Shown here piece after piece: positions 52,182 through 59,645 of a stretch of DNA of 64,000 bases (positions are counted from its first letter, which is position 1; every line of letters begins with the position of its first letter). The stretch is from assembly GCA_903837605.1 (NCBI GenBank), contig CAILVF010000029.1, positions 1 through 64,000 of the forward strand, read 5' to 3'. The DNA comes from an uncultured Bacteroidales bacterium (lineage in GTDB: Bacteria > Bacteroidota > Bacteroidia > Bacteroidales > FEN-979). The notes under the pieces were generated by a model that searched no databases, was not told where the DNA came from, and saw only the letters and a list, made by a program, of their open reading frames with translations. A program made the position numbers and the translations under genes.

Positions 52182-52436
52182 TTATACTGACTGAACCGAT
52201 TCCACGCCTTTGATTTCCGGGATGGCGCGTACAACGGCTGCTTCAATACCGTTTTTCAGGGTCATCTGCGAATGCGGGCAATTGCCGCACATGCCGAGAA
52301 GCCTTAAATTAACAACCTTATCGTCGGTCATATCAACATATTCAACATCGCCTCCATCGGCCTGCAGGTAAGGACGGATTTGTTCTATTACGTTTTTAAC
52401 TTTTTTCTCCAGTTCGATATCTATCATGTCATGCAT
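52182..52436 (-). CDS. NifU-like C-terminal domain protein (Fe-S carrier)
   Basis: 84 residues from the ATG at 52436 (the next one is at 52427). The frame extends to 52451, but that codon overlaps the -7 box. The NifU domain is complete: I-R-P-Y-L-Q-A-D-G-G-D-V-E-Y-V near 20-34, the cluster-binding C-G-N-C-P (C-x-x-C) near 52-56, and I-P-E-I-K-G-V near the end. Single-domain NifU/Nfu proteins carry 4Fe-4S clusters to target enzymes. The neighbouring mrp gene, across a kinase, encodes another Fe-S carrier. The stop abuts the nadE stop. Confidence 0.92.
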   Translation of the reverse strand: MHDMIDIELEKKVKNVIEQIRPYLQADGGDVEYVDMTDDKVVNLRLLGMCGNCPHSQMTLKNGIEAAVVRAIPEIKGVESVQSV

Positions 52437-52448
52437 TGTTTGAGGGTG

Positions 52449-52456
52449 CAAAGATA
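52449..52456 (-). promoter_or_regulatory. -7 promoter box of the NifU-domain gene
   Basis: TATCTTTG on the minus strand predicts a transcript start near 52443 and so excludes the ATG at 52451. Confidence 0.65.
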
Positions 52457-52489
52457 GTGAAAAATCATAAGTAAGTCAGGTGTTTACCT

Positions 52490-53914
52490 CTATTTGCTGA
52501 ACCTTACAGTAAAGCAGCTTCCTTTATGATTTGAAATTTCAAGAGTGCCATTCATCTGGCTTTTGACCCAGAGGCTGACAAGATAAAGGCCTATCGAGGA
52601 AGGGTTCTGTACATCAACGGGATGAGAGAAACCGACTCCGTTATCCTTAACCTGGAGAGTATGGGTGTCGCCTTCGGTACTCATCTTCACGCTGACTAAA
52701 GGGCCTTCATTGAAGTCTTTTGGGAAAGCATATTTCAGGGCATTGGTAACCAGCTCATTCACAATCAGGCCACATGGCATTGCGCATTCCGCATCCAGGA
52801 CTATATTGCTGCAGTCGACATCCGCCTTGATTAGGTCACCTTTTGTAAAGGTGGTAAGAAGGTGCGACACCAGCAAAGAAAGATAAGGCTGCATTGAAAT
52901 TCTTGAAAGTTTTTCGCTCTGGAAAAGCTCCTGGTAAATGACCGAAATGGTGCGTATCTGTTCCTTAAGCTCTTTAATGACATAAAGTGAGCCTTCGTCG
53001 TTTATGTTCGGGCTCCTCAGATCAATCAGGGCAAGTATGGTCTGCAGGTTATTTTTAACCCGGTGGTGGACTTCCCTGAGCAGTATCTCCTTCTCTTCCA
53101 GCGCTGCCCTCAGCATCTCTTCATTCCGTTTGCGTTCCGAAATATCGCGCACAATGGCCCACATTCCCGAAGGTTTACCTTGTTCGTCCCTGATCATAAA
53201 TGTACGCATCTCAACAGGAATGATATGTCCGTCCCTGGCCTTGTATTCCTTTTCATAAACCACCGAGGATCCGAGGGGAAGGATTTCCTGCTCAACGAGC
53301 CTGGTTTCCATGGTATGCCACTTTTCGGGAGTCAGGTCAAAATAAGTGAGCTTCAGCAGTTCTTCTTCCTCGTAACCAAGCAATTTCCTGAAACTCTCAT
53401 TACATTCCTGGATCTTTCCCTGCATATCGACCGAGACAAAGGCATCGGTCATGCTTGAATGGAGCTCACGGTATTTATGTTCCGAGAGAAGAAGCTGTTG
53501 TTCTATCTTTTTCCGTTCGGAAATTTCACGAACAGCCCCGATGAGATGTGTAGGCATGCCGTCGGACCCTTTTCGCTGGCGGGCAGATATCCTGATCCAG
53601 CGCTCCTTTCCTTCCTTATGAAAAGATCTGCACTCGATTTCCCCTTTTTCATTTGTTGTAAGCATTTTGCGGATGAAATCGTCAAACAGGCTAAGGTCTT
53701 CGGGATGAACAATGCTTCTCCAGGAGTCGGGGGTGAGTGCATCAGCAGCTTCGCGACCGGTATTTTTCATCAGGTTCTCTGAAGCCCAGCTCAGTTTAAG
53801 CTGGCCTTCAGTTTCAACATCCACGACAAAGATATAATCAGCAATCACCTCGTTAATCAGGCGGTGCCGCCATTCACTGTCTTTGATGTTTTGTTCCGGC
53901 ATTACTGAGGTCAT
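52490..53914 (-). CDS. Soluble two-PAS sensor histidine kinase (HisKA_2 type)
   Basis: 474 residues from the ATG at 53914. ATG 53929 lies inside the -7 box and is rejected. Two PAS/PAC units (about 15-135 and 140-265, with V-H-P-E-D-L and E-I/D-I-S-E-R-K ends) lead to a HisKA_2 box with E-V-H-H-R-V-K-N-N-L-Q (phospho-His near 280) and an HATPase domain with N-E-L-V-T-N-A-L-K-Y-A-F and D-N-G-V-G-F. No membrane helix is seen, so it is cytosolic. There is no response regulator nearby. The catalytic half is clearly related to that of the kinase at 10215. Confidence 0.92.
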   Translation of the reverse strand: MTSVMPEQNIKDSEWRHRLINEVIADYIFVVDVETEGQLKLSWASENLMKNTGREAADALTPDSWRSIVHPEDLSLFDDFIRKMLTTNEKGEIECRSFHKEGKERWIRISARQRKGSDGMPTHLIGAVREISERKKIEQQLLLSEHKYRELHSSMTDAFVSVDMQGKIQECNESFRKLLGYEEEELLKLTYFDLTPEKWHTMETRLVEQEILPLGSSVVYEKEYKARDGHIIPVEMRTFMIRDEQGKPSGMWAIVRDISERKRNEEMLRAALEEKEILLREVHHRVKNNLQTILALIDLRSPNINDEGSLYVIKELKEQIRTISVIYQELFQSEKLSRISMQPYLSLLVSHLLTTFTKGDLIKADVDCSNIVLDAECAMPCGLIVNELVTNALKYAFPKDFNEGPLVSVKMSTEGDTHTLQVKDNGVGFSHPVDVQNPSSIGLYLVSLWVKSQMNGTLEISNHKGSCFTVRFSK

Positions 53915-53926
53915 TAAACAGATATA

Positions 53927-53934
53927 CAAATATA
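53927..53934 (-). promoter_or_regulatory. -7 promoter box of the two-PAS kinase gene
   Basis: TATATTTG on the minus strand. Transcription should start near 53921, with about 7 nt of leader to the ATG at 53914. Confidence 0.6.
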
Positions 53935-53945
53935 TAAATTTCTGC

Positions 53946-55037
53946 TTATGCCTTTCCGAACGCTTCCTTTATTGCATTGGAGATAGCAACCTGCTGGGCC
54001 ACGGCTTCAGCAAGTTTCATAAAAGCCATACCTGAAGGGCTGTCATTCCCGGTTGCAACAGGCTTACCGGAATCACCGGAATCAGCTATGGCCTGTTCTA
54101 TTGGTATTTGCCCCAGGACAGGGATCTTCAGATCATCGGCAAACTTCTGGCAGCCGCTCTTTCCGAAGATAAAATATTTCTTTTCGGGCATGTCGGGAGG
54201 AATAAAAAAGGACATATTCTCAACCAACCCAAGGATGGGTATCCCAATCTGTTCATTCCGGAACATATCGGCTGCTTTCCTCACATCGGCTATAGCCACC
54301 TCCTGGGGTGTGCTGACTATTATCGCGCCTGTAAGCGGGAAACTTTGCACCAGTGTAAGCGGGATATCGCCGGTTCCCGGGGGAAGGTCTATTACCATGT
54401 AATCAAGTGGGCCCCATTCAATATCGGTGAACAATTGCTTCAATGCCGAGGAAGCCATAGGCCCTCTCCAGACAAGCGCCTTGGACTGATCAACAAAAAA
54501 GCCGATGGAGATCATTTTGATCCCGAATTTCTCGAAAGGATAAACGAAGGTTTTCCCATCCCGGTCAAAGCCCTTTGCTTTCTCATCAAGTAAACCGAAC
54601 ATGAGGGGGATAGAAGGGCCGTATATGTCAGCATCCAGCAGGCCAACTTTTGCCCCTGTTTTTGCAAGAGCAATTGCCAGGTTTACAGCAACGGTAGATT
54701 TACCGACACCTCCCTTGCCGGAACCAACGGCAATGATATTCTTTACATCCTTTAGCAAGTCCTCATTTTCCTTACGTTTGGTGGTAACCCTTGAAGAAAG
54801 GTCCACCTCAACTTCCAGGTCCTTATCAACATGATCATGAATAGCCTTGACACATGACTGCGTCAGAAAATCCTTTAAAGGACAGGCAGGGGTTGTGAGT
54901 ATGAGTTTGAATTTCACTTTGCCTTCGCTGATCTTTATCTCATCAATCATGTTCAACGTAACCAGGTCCTTATTCAGATCGGGGTCGATGACATGCGACA
55001 GGGCTTGTAATATATCTTTCTGCGTTACTTTTTTCAT
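53946..55037 (-). CDS. Mrp/ApbC-family Fe-S cluster carrier ATPase
   Basis: 363 residues from the ATG at 55037 (MKKVTQKDIL). The frame is open to 55163, but that stretch is a repeat and is rejected. An N-terminal MIP18/DUF59 domain (about 5-90, with D-P-D-L-N-K-D-L-V and T-P-A-C-P-L) is followed by the deviant Walker A G-S-G-K-G-G-V-G-K-S-T (105-115), D-A-D-I-Y-G-P-S-I-P, and V-E-N-M-S-F. The C-x-x-C of many Mrp proteins is not seen: the region after V-E-N-M-S reads F-F-I-P-P-D-M-P-E-K-K-Y, as in a number of Bacteroidota. Cluster transfer is the family role. Confidence 0.92.
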   Translation of the reverse strand: MKKVTQKDILQALSHVIDPDLNKDLVTLNMIDEIKISEGKVKFKLILTTPACPLKDFLTQSCVKAIHDHVDKDLEVEVDLSSRVTTKRKENEDLLKDVKNIIAVGSGKGGVGKSTVAVNLAIALAKTGAKVGLLDADIYGPSIPLMFGLLDEKAKGFDRDGKTFVYPFEKFGIKMISIGFFVDQSKALVWRGPMASSALKQLFTDIEWGPLDYMVIDLPPGTGDIPLTLVQSFPLTGAIIVSTPQEVAIADVRKAADMFRNEQIGIPILGLVENMSFFIPPDMPEKKYFIFGKSGCQKFADDLKIPVLGQIPIEQAIADSGDSGKPVATGNDSPSGMAFMKLAEAVAQQVAISNAIKEAFGKA

Positions 55038-55071
55038 TTCTTTAATATCAGTTTGTTTGTACGATTTATAT

Positions 55072-55134
55072 GGTGAAAGGTGAACAGTGACTGGTGACTC
55101 ATGGCTCATGGCTGGTGATTGTTCACTGTTCACT
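55072..55134 (-). repeat. GTGACTGG-type short repeat between mrp and the alkyltransferase-like gene
   Basis: GGTGAACAGTGACTGGTGAC-type words end in GTTCACTGTTCACT on the + strand, the same family as 4593-4648. It overlaps the last codons of the gene ending at 55123 and fills the mrp leader. Confidence 0.8.
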
Positions 55135-55458
55135 TTCCCTTGGGTCCCAGAACAATTTCTCAAACTTCACCACCTTGTTATCTTTAACTTTAATCCCTTC
55201 GCTCATAAGGAGTTGCTCCATAATCTCAGGTCCCCCGAAATGATGTTTACCCGTGAGAAGGCCGTTCCTGTTCACCACCCTGTGAGCCGGAATATTTTTA
55301 TTGCTGGTGTGGGAGGCATTCATAGCCCAGCCGACCATCCTTGCCGAACCTCTCAATCCGAGATATTCGGCAATCGCCCCGTAGGAAGTTACCCGGCCAT
55401 AAGGGATCTTCACAACAACTTCATAAACATCATGAAAAAACGATTCCTTTAACGGCAT
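55123..55458 (-). CDS. Alkyltransferase-like protein (ATL) of the MGMT family
   Basis: 111 residues. The fold matches the C-terminal DNA-binding domain of O6-alkylguanine transferases: I-P-Y-G-R-V-T-S-Y-G-A-I-A near 18-30, then R-x-V-G-W-A-M-N near 40. The active-site P-C-H-R is P-A-H-R at 57-60, so the alkyl-accepting Cys is replaced by Ala. It therefore cannot dealkylate DNA. ATL proteins instead bind O6-alkylguanine and direct nucleotide excision repair to it. The last residues (E-S-E-Q) are encoded by the intergenic repeat, which has probably replaced the original tail. Confidence 0.92.
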   Translation of the reverse strand: MPLKESFFHDVYEVVVKIPYGRVTSYGAIAEYLGLRGSARMVGWAMNASHTSNKNIPAHRVVNRNGLLTGKHHFGGPEIMEQLLMSEGIKVKDNKVVKFEKLFWDPRESEQ

Positions 55459-55464
55459 GGGGAC

Positions 55465-55797
55465 CTACAATTCCTTTTTAAGTTCGAGAAGGAATCCTTT
55501 TACCTGGTTCAGGGAGTCAATGATCTGGACCGTATTTACCACGTTTTCCCGGTTCTGTTTTAATTTGTCCTTAGCTCCCTGCAGTGTATATCCCCTTTCC
55601 TTAACAAGGTGGTAGATCAGCTTCAGGGTTTCAAGGTCCTGCTTTGTGAACAGCCTGTTGCCTTTTTTATTTTTCTGCGGATTCAGGATATCGAACTCCT
55701 TCTCCCAGAATCGTATCAGGGATTGGTTTACTTCAAATAACTCAGCCACCTCACCAATGTTATAGTAGATCTTTTCTATTTTATGAGAGGTCTTCAT
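55465..55797 (-). CDS. MerR-family transcriptional regulator (small)
   Basis: 110 residues. The winged-helix DNA-binding domain is at the N-terminus: I-G-E-V-A-E-L-F-E-V-N-Q-S-L-I-R-F-W-E-K-E-F (about 14-35), then N-R-L-F-T-K-Q-D-L-E-T-L near 47. A short dimerisation helix follows, and no effector-binding domain or Cys metal site is present. Such minimal MerR proteins are common in Bacteroidota beside an M23 peptidase gene, as here. Targets are unknown. It lies 9 bp after the peptidase gene and 6 bp before the ATL gene, so the three are probably one operon. Confidence 0.9.
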   Translation of the reverse strand: MKTSHKIEKIYYNIGEVAELFEVNQSLIRFWEKEFDILNPQKNKKGNRLFTKQDLETLKLIYHLVKERGYTLQGAKDKLKQNRENVVNTVQIIDSLNQVKGFLLELKKEL

Positions 55798-55806
55798 AAT
55801 TGCGGT

Positions 55807-56781
55807 TTAATCCATTGTTTGTGAGGGCTGCTGCGAAAGATCGAGCATCATCTGGAACTGTTCAGGGCTAAGGTCATTGAAGAAAAAATAGATAGGGTTC
55901 AGGGGGATCATGTTTTTACGTACCTCATAATGCAGGTGGGGTGATGTGGACTTGCCGGTATTGCCCACATAACCGATAATCTGGCCTCTCAGGATCTTCT
56001 GACCGGGCTTGACAAAGATCTTTGACAGATGGGCATAAACAGTCCTGTAATTATAACCATGGTCAATGACCACCTCATTCCCGTAACCCCCTTCCCCATC
56101 CCTTGCTGCAAAATAAATGGTACCGTTCCCGGTAGCATACACCTCGGTACCTACAGCCGCGGTAAAATCCATTCCTTCATGAAACTTCCTGACCTTATAA
56201 AACGGGTCGACCCTGGTCCCGAAATAGGATCCTATCCTCCGCAGGTCCTTGTTATTCAACGGCTGTATAGCAGGAATACTGGCCAGCATCTGTTCCTTGT
56301 TTTTGGCCAGGGTGAAAACCTCGTCAAAGGATTTCGACTGAACATAGAGCTGGCCAAGAATTTTATCCATCCTCTTCGAGGTTTCAACCATCAGCTCCTC
56401 GTTCGAATACCCTTTGAGCTTTTCATAACGGTCTATCCCTCCTATTCCAGCCTCTCTGACCGAACCCGGAATGGGTTCAGCCTCAAAGATCACACGGTAG
56501 ATATTATCATCCCTGTCCTGCAGGTCCCTGATAACCCTGGTAATCCGGTCGAGCTGGTCATTTAACATCCTGTACTGGAATTTCATCTGCTCGATCTCCC
56601 TCTTCTGGGCTTTCATCTTTGGGGTATCTACGAAGTTGTAAGCAAGCAGGAGTACGGCAACAGCAAATACAACACCTGTCGACAGATGCGTAAAAAAATA
56701 CAGCAACCTTTTCCGGAAAGTAGTCTGAACCCGGTCGAAGGTCAGTGACTTTTTATTAAACTTATATTTTACCTTGCTCAT
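55807..56781 (-). CDS. M23-family (LytM) peptidoglycan endopeptidase, membrane anchored
   Basis: 324 residues from the ATG at 56781. The longer frame starts at 56829 inside the -7 box. One TM helix (about 32-52) is followed by a coiled coil (about 58-90) and a C-terminal LytM domain with H-x(3)-D (F-H-E-G-M-D-F-T-A near 200) and S-P-H-L-H-Y-E-V (H-x-H, near 285). The zinc ligands are complete, so it should be active, unlike EnvC-type activators. It cuts peptide crosslinks during growth or division. A MerR regulator and ATL gene follow. It is divergent from alaS. Confidence 0.93.
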   Translation of the reverse strand: MSKVKYKFNKKSLTFDRVQTTFRKRLLYFFTHLSTGVVFAVAVLLLAYNFVDTPKMKAQKREIEQMKFQYRMLNDQLDRITRVIRDLQDRDDNIYRVIFEAEPIPGSVREAGIGGIDRYEKLKGYSNEELMVETSKRMDKILGQLYVQSKSFDEVFTLAKNKEQMLASIPAIQPLNNKDLRRIGSYFGTRVDPFYKVRKFHEGMDFTAAVGTEVYATGNGTIYFAARDGEGGYGNEVVIDHGYNYRTVYAHLSKIFVKPGQKILRGQIIGYVGNTGKSTSPHLHYEVRKNMIPLNPIYFFFNDLSPEQFQMMLDLSQQPSQTMD

Positions 56782-56826
56782 TGGCAGCGAAATAAAGAAT
56801 CGCTTAAAACAGGAAACATGAACCTG

Positions 56827-56834
56827 CAAAATTA
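56827..56834 (-). promoter_or_regulatory. -7 promoter box of the M23 peptidase operon
   Basis: TAATTTTG on the minus strand. TTTG at 56857-56860 is a candidate -33 with a 22-bp spacer. It sets the start at 56781 (leader about 40 nt). Confidence 0.65.
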
Positions 56835-56844
56835 ACTAAATAAT

Positions 56845-56852
56845 TAACTTTG
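56845..56852 (+). promoter_or_regulatory. -7 promoter box of alaS
   Basis: TAACTTTG, 65 nt before the ATG at 56917. It overlaps the spacer of the opposing M23 promoter, so the two cannot easily fire together. Confidence 0.6.
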
Positions 56853-56916
56853 CTGCCAAATCGCATTTCACAAAAATTGTTAAAGCCTGTTAACGCATTG
56901 TTAATCTTTTGTTTAG

Positions 56917-59550
56917 ATGAATTCAACCGCTATACGCCAAGCCTTTCTTGATTATTTCAAATCCAAAGGGCACCAGATCGTGCCTTCGGCTCCCATGGTC
57001 ATTAAAAATGACCCCACCCTGATGTTTACCAATGCGGGGATGAACCAGTTCAAAGACCTGTTCCTCGGGAACAGGGAAGCTTCATTTAAACGGGTTGCCG
57101 ACACCCAGAAATGCCTCCGTGTCTCGGGCAAACACAACGATCTTGAAGAAGTGGGCATCGACACGTATCATCACACCATGTTTGAAATGCTGGGAAACTG
57201 GTCTTTCGGTGATTACTTTAAAAAAGAAGCCATTGAATGGGGATGGGAATTCCTGACTGAAGTCGTGAAGATCCAGAAAGACAGGATGTATGTCACAGTT
57301 TTTGAAGGCGATGCCAAAGAAGGGCTTGAAAAAGATAAAGAAGCCTTTGATTACTGGAAGGCCCTGGTCCCGGAGGACCGTATCCTGATGGGATCCAAGA
57401 AGGATAATTTCTGGGAGATGGGCGATACGGGCCCCTGCGGACCCTGTTCGGAGATCCATGTCGACCTCAGGGACGATAAAGACCGCAGCCTGGTTCCAGG
57501 CCATCAACTGGTTAATACCGGGAACCCCCTTGTGATTGAGATCTGGAACCTGGTGTTCATACAGTATAACCGCCAAACCGGCGGACAGCTAAACCCCCTT
57601 CCTGCAAGGCATGTGGATACCGGCATGGGATTCGAGCGCCTTTGCATGGTCCTCCAGGGCAAAAAATCGAATTATGATACCGATGTGTTCCAGCCCCTTA
57701 TCCTTCACATTGCCGAACTCTCCGGAAAGGAATACGGGAGCGGCCTGAAAACCGATATTGCCATGAGGGTCATTGCCGACCATGTAAGGGCCATTTCTTT
57801 TGCCATTGCAGATGGCCAGTTACCTTCGAATGTCAAAGCGGGGTATGTCATCCGCAGGATACTGAGAAGAGCTGTACGATATGGTTACACATTTCTGGGG
57901 TTCAAGGATCCCTTCCTTTACTCCCTGGTACCTGTTTTAATAAACCAGATGGGAACTGTATTTCCTGAGCTGGCCTCACAGAAAGACCTCATCATCAATG
58001 TGATGAAAGAAGAGGAAACCGCATTTCTCAGGACTTTGGCGACGGGGATACAGAAGTTCAATGGATATCTCGCATCCCGGATCCCGAATCCTGCATCCCT
58101 TATCGACGGATCCTTCGCCTTCGAGCTGTTTGACACTTACGGCTTCCCCATCGACCTTACCCAGCTGATGGCCCGTGAAGCAGGATGGGAAGTGGATATG
58201 GAGGGCTTCCGTAAAGGCCTTGAGGAACAGAAGTCCAGGTCGAGGCAGGCCGCAAACGTGCAAACCACTGATTGGGTTGTAGTGGTTGAAGATTCACCAA
58301 TGCCTGAATTTGTAGGGTATGACAGCCTGAAAATTGAAACAGGGATCACCAAATACAGGAAGATCTCGACAAAGGGACAGGAACTCTATCATGTGGTTCT
58401 GGAGCAGACGCCGTTTTATGCCGAATCAGGCGGACAGGTCGGCGACAAGGGATGGCTTGTTTCGGGTGATCAAAAGATTACCGTAATTGATACTTTAAAG
58501 GAAAACGACCTGATCATCCACATCTGTGATACAATCCCGGAAAATCCGGAACAGCCTGTGATCGCCGAGGTGGATTCCATGAAGCGCAGGATGACAGCCA
58601 ATAACCATTCGGCTACCCACCTTATGCACTCCGCACTTCGTAAAGTCCTTGGCACGCATGTCGAACAGAAAGGTTCGCTGGTGGATGACGAACACCTGCG
58701 TTTCGATTTTACCCACTTTGCAAAACTTGGCAAGGAGGAGATTGAAACTGTGGAAAAGATCGTCAATTCAAAGATCCGTGAAAACATAAGGCTGAATGAA
58801 GAGAGGGCGATGCCCATAGAAGAGGCAAAAAAAATGGGGGCAATGGCCCTTTTCGGAGAAAAATACGGGGATTTCGTAAGAGTCGTAACCTTTGACCGTG
58901 ATTTCTCTGTTGAATTCTGCGGGGGCACCCACGTCGCAGCCAGCGGACAGATCGGCATGTTCAAGATCACATCAGAAAGTGCCATTGCTGCAGGAGTCAG
59001 AAGAATTGAGGCCATTACGGCCGAAAGAGCCGAAAACTGGTTCTACGAGAAACTTCATCAGCTTGAGGATCTCTCCGAGATCATGAAGAACCCGAAAGAT
59101 CTTGTAAAAGGATTGAAAAACCTGGTGGATGAAAATCAGGTATTGAGGAAAGACGCGTCTGAACTGGCAAAGATCAGGGGCGGACAAGTGAAAGATGAAC
59201 TTATAAAGAAAGCCGAACTCATCAATGGGATTACCTTTATTTCTGCAAAAACCGACCTGGATACCGAGATCATTAAAAACCTGGCGTTTGAGCTGCGAAG
59301 CTGTGCCGACCAGGTTTTCATCGTATTAGCTAATGAAGTTGAAGGCAAAGCCGGTCTTACAGTAGCCATCTCCGATACGCTGGTCAAAGCCGGCAAGCTG
59401 AATGCAGGAAACATAATCCGTGAAATTGCAAAGGAGATCCAGGGAGGAGGAGGAGGACAGCCTCATATCGCAACGGCAGGAGGGAAAAACCCGGCCGGTA
59501 TTCCAGCAGCTCTCGAAAAAGCCAGGGAGATCTTAAGCCGGGACTCGTGA
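56917..59550 (+). CDS. alaS: AlaS, alanyl-tRNA synthetase
   Basis: 877 residues, full length. Class II catalytic core at the N-terminus (N-A-G-M-N-Q-F-K-D near 38, W-E-M-G-D-T-G-P-C-G-P-C-S-E near 167). The editing domain has H-S-A-T-H-L-M-H (H-x-x-x-H, near 566) and the C-terminal site C-G-G-T-H-V (near 668). The end carries the G-G-G-G-G-x-x-x-x-A-x-x-G-G-K oligomerisation motif. It charges tRNA-Ala and clears Ser/Gly mischarging. A variable loop before F-D-T-Y-G-F-P (about 384-396) is encoded by a GCATCC-type repeat read in frame. Confidence 0.98.
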   Translation: MNSTAIRQAFLDYFKSKGHQIVPSAPMVIKNDPTLMFTNAGMNQFKDLFLGNREASFKRVADTQKCLRVSGKHNDLEEVGIDTYHHTMFEMLGNWSFGDYFKKEAIEWGWEFLTEVVKIQKDRMYVTVFEGDAKEGLEKDKEAFDYWKALVPEDRILMGSKKDNFWEMGDTGPCGPCSEIHVDLRDDKDRSLVPGHQLVNTGNPLVIEIWNLVFIQYNRQTGGQLNPLPARHVDTGMGFERLCMVLQGKKSNYDTDVFQPLILHIAELSGKEYGSGLKTDIAMRVIADHVRAISFAIADGQLPSNVKAGYVIRRILRRAVRYGYTFLGFKDPFLYSLVPVLINQMGTVFPELASQKDLIINVMKEEETAFLRTLATGIQKFNGYLASRIPNPASLIDGSFAFELFDTYGFPIDLTQLMAREAGWEVDMEGFRKGLEEQKSRSRQAANVQTTDWVVVVEDSPMPEFVGYDSLKIETGITKYRKISTKGQELYHVVLEQTPFYAESGGQVGDKGWLVSGDQKITVIDTLKENDLIIHICDTIPENPEQPVIAEVDSMKRRMTANNHSATHLMHSALRKVLGTHVEQKGSLVDDEHLRFDFTHFAKLGKEEIETVEKIVNSKIRENIRLNEERAMPIEEAKKMGAMALFGEKYGDFVRVVTFDRDFSVEFCGGTHVAASGQIGMFKITSESAIAAGVRRIEAITAERAENWFYEKLHQLEDLSEIMKNPKDLVKGLKNLVDENQVLRKDASELAKIRGGQVKDELIKKAELINGITFISAKTDLDTEIIKNLAFELRSCADQVFIVLANEVEGKAGLTVAISDTLVKAGKLNAGNIIREIAKEIQGGGGGQPHIATAGGKNPAGIPAALEKAREILSRDS
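58066..58103 (+). repeat. In-frame GCATCC/GATCCCG repeat inside alaS
   Basis: Words such as CGCATCCCGGATCCCGAATC and CTGCATCCC are read in frame as A-S-R-I-P-N-P-A-S-L. Related words occur in the signal-peptide region at 22070-22115 and in the spacer 59543-59570. Confidence 0.65.
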
Positions 59551-59611
59551 TCCGGAACCCGTGATCCTTTTGCAGCCGACGCTCCCTTATCCGCAGACCA
59601 ATATTTTATAT

Positions 59612-59619
59612 TAACTTTG
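59612..59619 (+). promoter_or_regulatory. -7 promoter box of the T9SS type B gene
   Basis: TAACTTTG, 27 nt before the ATG at 59646. Confidence 0.65.
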
Positions 59620-59645
59620 TATGTGTTCATCGTCTGCTGATTTTC

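Noticed and set aside
55038-55163. N-terminal extension of Mrp
   Set aside because: It is the translation of the GTGACTGG-type repeat; the family starts at the DUF59 domain (55037).
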